From Acridotheres tristis (taxonomy: Eukaryota > Chordata > Aves > Passeriformes > Sturnidae): DNA of 64,000 nucleotides. The notes under the pieces are model-generated. The model saw nothing but the letters and a program-made list of their open reading frames with translations, made no database searches and was not told the origin of the DNA. Where the stretch lies: positions 17,778,643-17,842,642 of the forward strand of contig CM072897.1 in NCBI GenBank assembly GCA_037013685.1, read 5' to 3'. Made by a program: the position numbers and the translations under genes. Shown piece after piece: positions 52,201 through 61,200 of this stretch; position 1 is the first letter of the stretch, and each line of letters begins with the position of its first letter.

Positions 52201-55200
52201 CCTTTTCTGAAAGGCAGCAGAGCAGCCCTTTATATAACAGAAAGCTTACCCTCTCCATTAATTTCTGAAGCTTCAGTGTCTTTTCTTCACGTAACTTTTC
52301 TCTCAGCTGTTGAGCTTTCATTTGTTTCTCCTCATGCTTCTTTTTGGATTCTGCTATTGTTCTTTTAATAAAAACCAAAGAAGAGAAAAAGTAAGTTAGA
52401 CAATATTAACTGCCAGTGTAGCAAACATTTCTATGCCATTTCACTAAGAGAAAACAAACAGGCCACTGGAGGGCAATTATTTCCTGTAAATGTGAATACT
52501 GTTCTAGACTTCTTTAGTTAGCGGACAATGTAGCATGAAAAAATACAGAAAGATTTCTATAGCACTTTGCACCCAGAGACTTAAAGAGAGCAGATTTAGG
52601 AAGGGTTTCCATTAGGCACGAGTCGGGTTGCCTGTTTTCCCTGGCTGGGCCAGGCAGGAAAGCAGTGCAGCACCTCTTGCGTGAGGGGGACGAGAGTTTC
52701 TCGTGCATGTGGATGCCGTGGCCGGGCGGCCGCGCGGGCTCTTCCTCCACTCTGTCTCCCCACGAGTTGCTCTGGCGCCACGACTCACGAGCTGTGCACA
52801 CAAAAACAAAGGTGGGCATCGTTTAAACACGTTCTTCTACGGGAAATGCCAATCAGAAGGATTCGTTTGTCCAGTTCTCTCTCAGATGGGATTCCTCCGG
52901 CCTAGGTGCAAATACAGACTGAAGCATCTTTAACACTTGTCCTTTTTTAATGCTTAATGATTTTATTACATTTTTATCCAGATGTTAATATAGAACTTAT
53001 ATAGGATTAAAAACTGTAAAATTCTAATAGAGAGATGCAGAAAAAGAACTGAGGAACACAAAGATAGACACAGAGACAGTCTGAACACAAAGTCCATCTT
53101 TCCTCAGAAAACAACAGAGCAAATAACATAACTTGGAACATGTTGGGCAAACTTCTGAAACCTTAACTGGCCATGAATAAAATGGGCATTTTTCTCAATT
53201 TTTGCTGTCATTTCCATACAAGCACAGTAATATATAAAAATTTACCTTCATAATCTGCCAGAACATCATTCCAGTCCATAGACAAACCACAGAAGGATAT
53301 GCTTCCATTGCCCATATTAGCCTGAAATTTAATAAGAACCAGACAGTAAAAACATAAACCTTAACTGGTGGACACACACACGAAACAGTGCCAACTCAGC
53401 AATATTCAGCAATGCTTCCAAACAGAACTGGCCACCCCAAAGGCAGATGCTGTTCCTGCTCTGACAGTAAAAAATGAAGACTTTTGCTTCACCTACTCTT
53501 CCACAGTAGCAATGAACATAACAAGTCCCAGCTTGCCCTGTTAGCATTGCACCCAGAAACAGGCAGCAGGACACTGAGTGACTGAGTTTAGTAAGACTAA
53601 ATATCCCTCAGTATGGCATAATAATTCCATGGCACTATTTCACACATCAAACAGGTTATGTTAATGCCAAAACAAACACTAACAAATTCTGTATTTGTTC
53701 TCCACTGACAACAGAGCTTGAGTCTGGGTACAGTAAAATGAAGTGGACACTCACAGAGAAGTCACTGTCATTGTCAGTCTCGATGTTAATGTCATTGTTT
53801 TCCTCTGCCTCAATCTCTCTGGTTAACTGCTCCTCCTCTGCAATTGCACTGGCAATGGCTTCTTCATTTGCCTTCTCCAGCCGATCTGCCAACTCTTCTT
53901 TCTTAGCAAGGACTTCTGCCATGGACTGGAGGAAACATGACAGCAGAAAAAAACCCATCAAGTAGCAGGCACAAAAAGGAGGATTCCACATAGTTAACAT
54001 GAATAACATGATATTTTGTTCAACTTCTCTTTACTTATAGTTTTTTTAATGACGTATTTTGTGAAGGCAGCTGAAAACATAAACTCCACTAAGGGTGTTA
54101 GCAACTATTAACTCATTTAATAACAACATGAAACACTTATGAAATTAATTATTCGCATAATTCCAAAATGTATTCTACAAACACTGTCATTAAAGCACAA
54201 AGAGTTTTCCTGTAATTACTGTTTTAAGTATTTACTCTTAGGAACTAAGCAAGGCATACTGAGACATGAGTGCATGCCATGCTGTTACCTCTACAGAAGG
54301 AACTGTGCTCCAAAGTATTATTTAAAGATGGAAATTATCTGCATGAACTGTATCTGGGAACTTTACCATAGTTAATACAATGGAATCTCAGGCTGTATTG
54401 TTTTCCAACATGAATGACAAAAGAGTGAGGCAAAAATGTGAGCCTTGATATGCTGATTGTCTATTCCTTCTCTAGTGTCCAGCATTAACCAGTCCACTTC
54501 CACACCAGTACCAAACAACGTGCCACAATACACAAACTGGTGTTTAAAGCAGTAAAATGCTTCCAAGAGACACAGATCCCACCAACCTGGCAGCATCCTG
54601 AACTGCTAATAACTAAGCATCTGAAACAAGGTTAGTGGCTGAGATGCTTGTAATCTGCTCTAAAAGCAAACAGGTAGTTGGCTTAGAAATTATCTAGCAG
54701 GACTCCAGTTTGCAAAAGTTAAAGTGATTTACATGAAAACCTCTGCAAATCAGAATTTTAATCTAGTTTCTGACAAAATAAAACCAAATTAAAACCAAAA
54801 CAAACACAAATCCCTAAAAACCAAAACAGAACAAAGCACTTGAAAGTATAACCTGGATTTCATGTAACATTACTACAACTCTACACTCAGAGAATCCCAG
54901 TGAAGCACACACTCCCTGAGACCTGCAGAATTCTCTGGACAGGAAAGGACACTCTTTTTGGGAAGCCAGATAAAAACAGAAAACTGACTTCATGGGTCTT
55001 TGCTTTAAGAATAGCCTTCCTCCAAATTGCTTGTTTTAAAGGAAGACCCAGCAGAGCAGCCAGCAAGTTTTAGAAGGCAGAGGTCTGACTTTGCTTCTAA
55101 AAGAATTTTGATATCACGTGTTTCCAGTCTGAATGATGACTGAAATAATATAGTAATATAATATAATAAAATAATGAAAAGTATTGCAACAATTTATTTT

Positions 55201-58200
55201 TCCTGCAATAAACCTCACAGATTTTTCTACACTTTTACATAAGGCTAACAGTAAACACTGTGCAACACAGACAGAGAAAACAAAGGCTTAGATTTATTAT
55301 TCACTCACAAATCTTACAAGATTTCTTACCAATCTGGCAGCACTCACATTTGAAATATCTGAGGGATCCATTTCAGTTTCAGATTTAGCTTTTTCTGTTT
55401 GATGCCAGTCTGTAGGGTCAGTGCTCTGGGGGGAGGCTTCATTCATGTGCAGAGTTTTTGAATTGCAGTCTGTACTGGTGACAACTGGAGCCATCTCAGG
55501 AGCTGGTTCTAAGGAATGCCCTTGCAGCTCTGTGCCAGTGCTCCCATTGGCTTCCGAGGCTGTGAACTAACAAGAGCCATTTGCAAAATTAACAAAATGG
55601 AATAAACTGATTTTTAAAGTCAGAGTCAAATTTTAAGGAAATACCTGGCAACAACAGTGAGTGATGCAAACAACTTCATTTATTTCAGGTGCTCATTACC
55701 TTGCAAAAATTGGATCTTTCTACCTGAAACCTGTGTATAAGATGTGCTGAATGCTGACTTTTTGGGAAACATGGAAAAGCTGTCCACAGCATCATCATTT
55801 TAATTAGTCTATCTGTGCTTACATCTTACTGCATTTCCATAAATGTAACTGAAATAACCATTTTTTAAAAAGCTTTTTCCAATCTGGTTAGTTCATAAAA
55901 AAATGCTCTGAAAGAAAAAGTTGCAAGATGTGAGGTTAGAAAACAGTTTAAAATGATGCACTGACCTGAGTCCTTTCAGCAAGGGGACCCTCAGAGGGAT
56001 GCAAAGGATCCTTCTGTACCAGCTCGGTGCTTTCAGACACAGCACTGCCAATGGCTGAGCTCCCGTGCTTGTTTTCTGCTGGTGGTGAAATCCCATTTTC
56101 TTTGTCACTGTCACCTCTGGATTTGAGTGACTCTGCAGCTACAGGAGCTTTTGTTGCCAGGGCTGTGGATCGAGATCGAACGGGCCTTCCACGCTGAACA
56201 GTTTCCCAGCCCTCTGCATCCTTTCGATCTACGTGAAAAAAAACACCCCCTCTGTTCTCAGACTGCAACACTTATAAATAGAAGCATTAGAAACAACTAT
56301 TTTATTACAGTATTACACAAGTTGTGGGAGAAAAAAATGTTCTCTTTAAAAATCAATACCAAAAAAAAAAAATCAATGAAATATTCTTCAGCAAAGCTTT
56401 TTACTTCAAGGAATGCTATTGGTGTTACAGACACCGGACAGCTCCATTCCTGGGACACGTGCTGTTCCTGCACAGTGAAGGTGTGGGAAATGGCAATGTG
56501 CTCTTCAGCTTGCCATGCTTTTTCCTTGCTATTTCAGGAGATGGTAAAGCACAACAAGGAAAGCACATCTGCTCTTCTCTGCAGCAACAGTAATGTTAGA
56601 GGCCTTTTGTGAAAGTGCAAGTACAGACACAATTGCACGACTTAGCACGGAAAGCAGAATTGTGGCTTACTACCCTTACCATTCTGCCAGTGCTTTCTTT
56701 ACTTCTTTTTCTATTTGTTTCACTCTGATAATAAAAATACACTAATTTGTGCCAGCTATTAGAAACTCGTTTTTCCTGGATTCCAGGAAATAGCAAAATA
56801 TTGCTACAATGGGACTGCAAACTGAAGGAGAAAAGAGAAAAGCAATTTCCTTCAATTCACTTTGATTTCTATACAGCTGTTACCTATAACTTTCTGATCA
56901 ACATTTCTGATCTCTGATATTGATACATACTTGAAAACCATTTCAAGTTACATTTGTCTGCCTGAAGCATCAGGTCATAGGTGTGACCAGATTTCTAGAT
57001 TTCAACGTGAACCCCTTCTCCATAAGTAACATTTTTATGGTCAGCAATTAATAGCAGCAGGTAATTTCCCATGTATCTTGAAACAACTGTAAGTGATTCT
57101 GTAAGTGTGAAAGGAAAGCTCAGGCCTGGCTACTTGCTGAACAAAAATCCTTGCAAAAAACTCAAGAATTAAGTGTATATTGTACTTTTTTGTATAGTGT
57201 ACTTTTGCTAAAGCTGCTTTTAAGACTGTTCACGTGAAAGGAGGAGAAGGGTGTAGGAGATGACTTTTACCTCTAGAAGCAGAGATGCAAAAAATCCCAA
57301 CACTGTTTTACAGAGGGTAATAACCTACAATGGCACTTATATAAAAAAATTAATTCTCTGGGTATTTCTAACATTTTTACTAACAAAGATGGTCACGTAG
57401 CTCAGGCATAAAGAGCAGAGCTGGAGCTCAAACGTTAAGGTTTAACATATGAATATATAAAGAGCCTGTAGGTGGACTTGAACTGATATCCAACAGCAGC
57501 AGGAACCAGGGAACTGGGAATGAGCCAAAACCAGAACCAATGGCACTTTCATCCTTTGCTGCCCTTGGCATTCAGCATTTTACAAACACTGCTCATTTAA
57601 CTATTGGGTTGTTTTGACATCTCAGGATGAAACACAGCAGCCTGGCCCAACAGCTCAGGTGTAAATCCTGAGTTACCAGGGAATTTGACAGGACTGGAAT
57701 TTACCCCCACTGAGCTGCTCATGCAACAGTTGTTTTTACGTAAGTATAGAACTGCTCACAAACCTTAATGATATTGGTAATGTCAGATGCAAACAAATAA
57801 TTTGGTATTTTACTATTGAGACTGTTTCACTCCAGAAAAATTCCTGTGTATTTCAAAGTAAACAAAATTCCCAAACTGTGTGAATGAATATGGCTGTTCT
57901 CTTTAGATCACTGCTGGTAGCAGAGGCTGCAAAAAGCCTTTCTGTGTGCCTTCCCCTCATGTGCATTTGCACACATTTCAGTGTGTCCCACTGACCAGAG
58001 ATGGGAATAGCAGTCAGAAAAAAAACCAATTACATTGTCCTTTGCCACAGACTTCCCATTTGACCCCTGTAGGCAACTCTGGCTTTCTTTTCGTTTCTTC
58101 ATCTTCATCTAGAAAAAATATTACCTACAGGACCTAGTGATGGGTACATATTGCCCTCTCAGGGCAACTCTCCAGGGAACAGGGTTTAATTCCCCAGGAA

Positions 58201-61200
58201 TTAACCAGATTTACTGCAGGAAGCTCACAGCCTGGGCAGCATGGGACAGGCACTGCTCAGCCCCTTGTCTGCCACCCCACCCACTGCAGTAACTGGTGGG
58301 ACCACAAAGACTCTGCTCTATCTGCCTTAGGACAAAATCTGCCCAAGAAATTTCCCTGGCAAGTAACACACAGAGATTGTTCAGAAGAACTGCTAAAACC
58401 AACCAAAAAACCACCACTGCTTTACTGCAGCAACTTTTGGGTGGCAATTCCTTCTGCTTGTCATTTACAAAACAAGATTATTTAAACATTTCACTTCTGA
58501 AAATGGAAGTCATCTTTTACATAAAAGCATCTTTTCTACATTAAAAGGATCAGAAGATACCCTTTTGTAGTATCTACTACCTAAGCATAGTTTTACTAAC
58601 ATCTAGATAAGCTATATGAATCATATATATGTATCTTAATAATTGTACTAATATCTTTTACTAATATCTACTAAAGTTTATTCTACCAAAAAAGAATATT
58701 CTTGCCTGTCTTGCCTAGTTGTTCTGTCTCATGGCATATTTCTTAGTAGTCTAAAATGACAGAATTAATCAGAATAAAATTATTCAGAGCACAGAAAAAC
58801 CATAATCACACTCACTAAAGTAAGAATTAATCTTTCCATAAAAGCCATACATGTTCAATTTTTAATCTGCATTTATTCCCTGTCAGATTCATATTTATTA
58901 CCCAAGACTCAACCAAGCATTTTAATAGCCCAGGAATACTTGCATTTGAAAGAATATTGTGTGGTGACTTCTTTAAACACAAACACAGTTTCGAATGCAT
59001 GTGTGTATTCAGACTCCTGACCTACCTGGAGTCAGCTTAACAGTGTGCAGTGGGTTTGGTCTGGCAATTTGAAGTTTTTTGCTGTGAGATAGGGCCTTTT
59101 GTCTTTGCATGCATGTTTCACAAAGATACAAACTTTCTCACTGGTATAACAATGTCTCAATATTAAAAATCTGACACTAATTAGTCTTTATCAAGTTCAA
59201 AATAAACTACCCAGGTCTTGACAAATAAAAATCTCTAAAAACCTTTACAAACCACCACACAGTGTGGTGCACCTGACAAGGACAGTGCCCCAGAAGATTC
59301 TGTTCATTTGCACTCACCAAGCAGTTCAGGGTTCAGTCACTTCCAGGCACGTTTTCAGCCAAGAGTTTGCAAAGCTAATACATTTATTGACATGAGCTCA
59401 CATCTCATGAGAGACAAAGTTAACACTCAGTAAGGCACCAATCCCCCTCCATATTTTTCCCCTGGAATTCTCATAGCCCAGTGGCCATCTCCACAGGCTA
59501 CATATCACATGCTGGGTTTGATTACTCCCAGAGCTTTGCAAATGAATAATTCATATCCCTACACTGATCATTCTCTAGTTTCATGTGAACTTGGCTGTCC
59601 CTGCCTGCTCTTGTGTTACATGAACGTGACAAGCCATCTGTTATCTCCAGGCCCTCCCAGCCACCAGGCTCCTGGGAAGCTGCTCCATCTGGAAGAACTG
59701 GAGCTCACTGGAAACACCACAGACACAAAAGCAGGCACCTGTGTGCAAACTCCTGCGGGTTCTACCTCAGCAGATGCATGGCCCCTCTAAAAAACTTCCC
59801 TGCCATTAACATCCTGCCCAAACCCCCACATAGTTAAACCTCAGCCCCATGTGAGCCGAGCCAGGACAGCTGCCTGAGAGGGCTTGACATCCTGCAAGGT
59901 CTCCAGTCTCAGCTACACGACAGAGAACTCCTATTCACAGCTGTGGACATGAGCAACTCATACAAGAAAGGTGAGAATGATAATAACAGCAGTAACAATA
60001 AAAACAGCCAGATTTCAAGAATGGCAACAGAAAAAAATTTAGTATTTCTGAGAAGTTCTAGATTGCTCTTTGTCCTAAATTCTGTCATAATTATTTTAAT
60101 TATAAACACCTATTTCTATTTCTAATGCACTCTAAACTTATAATCCATGTCATTTTTTACCACAGGCACTAGGGAATTCCTGACCAGAAACTGCTCAAAC
60201 AGCAAGAACAGACTACATTTCACATTGTAAAAAACACTCAAGCATGAAAGACAATTTTAAAAAATTCATTAAAATATTGAGGGTAACAGTAAGTTTAATG
60301 AGGGAAATCAGATTAGATGATTTAACCTCATTTAATTATGCATCCAGAAAAGGAAAGATTAAAGAACTATATGGAAAAATAATGCATTTTCTTTCTCCCT
60401 AAGGGCTTACTTAGTTAAATTTGGAAATTGCATCAACCATGAAACAGATATGGTATCATCCCACTCATCCACATCACAAAACCATTGTGACACCGAATGA
60501 TAATGCTGTTGGGAATCCCTGGAGAAAAGGTGTCTGGGGAAATCCTGTGGCTGTAAGGTCCAGCTGGGCTTTGGGTGGGCAGGGGAGCATTAGAGGAGCA
60601 GGGGAATCCTTCCCCAAGGCCCACAGGCACAAAGAGCTGGGAGTGCATTAGCTGGGCAAGGGGCACAGCAGGTGACACACGAGCCTCTGAGCTGCTTCAA
60701 TAATGCATGTGAAGAGCTCCTGTGGCTCCCTTCACATCATCTTCACAGATTTTCTCATGCTTTCAGCAGTGGGGATAATTGGATCTCACCAAAGTGATTT
60801 TACCTCCCACATAAAGGATAACATGCTCCTACAGAGAATTGATTTGTTAAAAACGTAACAATTCAGCCACGAGAAAAATCACTGAAATTCTCTAATGCTC
60901 AGTGTCAGCAATTAGAGATTCTTAAGAATAAACAAAGTCTAGAGGAATGACTGTTATTTCCTAAAATGAAATGTTTTAAGTCCAGTACTACAGGACCTAA
61001 GGAGCTTCTCTCTTTTTGGGAGCTCATCAGCTGCAAGGAACATTCAATAAAACACAGCACAACACTGATTCTTCAGCCCTCCAAAAGCCTCTGAAAGTAA
61101 CACAAGGATAATGTCTTTTTTTTCCCCCTTTAGCCTCTTAAAATATGTTATCCATATTGACATACAGATCACTTTTACACCCTGTGTAGCTAATAACATT

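Noticed and set aside
53656..54009. Hydrophobic N-terminal extension (LLSCFLQ and upstream) joined to the coiled coil as a signal peptide
   Set aside because: The hydrophobic residues come from the pyrimidine tract of the acceptor TTTCCTCCAG in intron C-D. The exon starts at SMAEVL.
57390..57440. tRNA-like stretch (GTAGCTCAGGCATAAAGAGC)
   Set aside because: It has an A-box-like GTAGCTCAGG, but no matching B-box (GGTTCGAATCC type) or foldable acceptor stem at the right distance.
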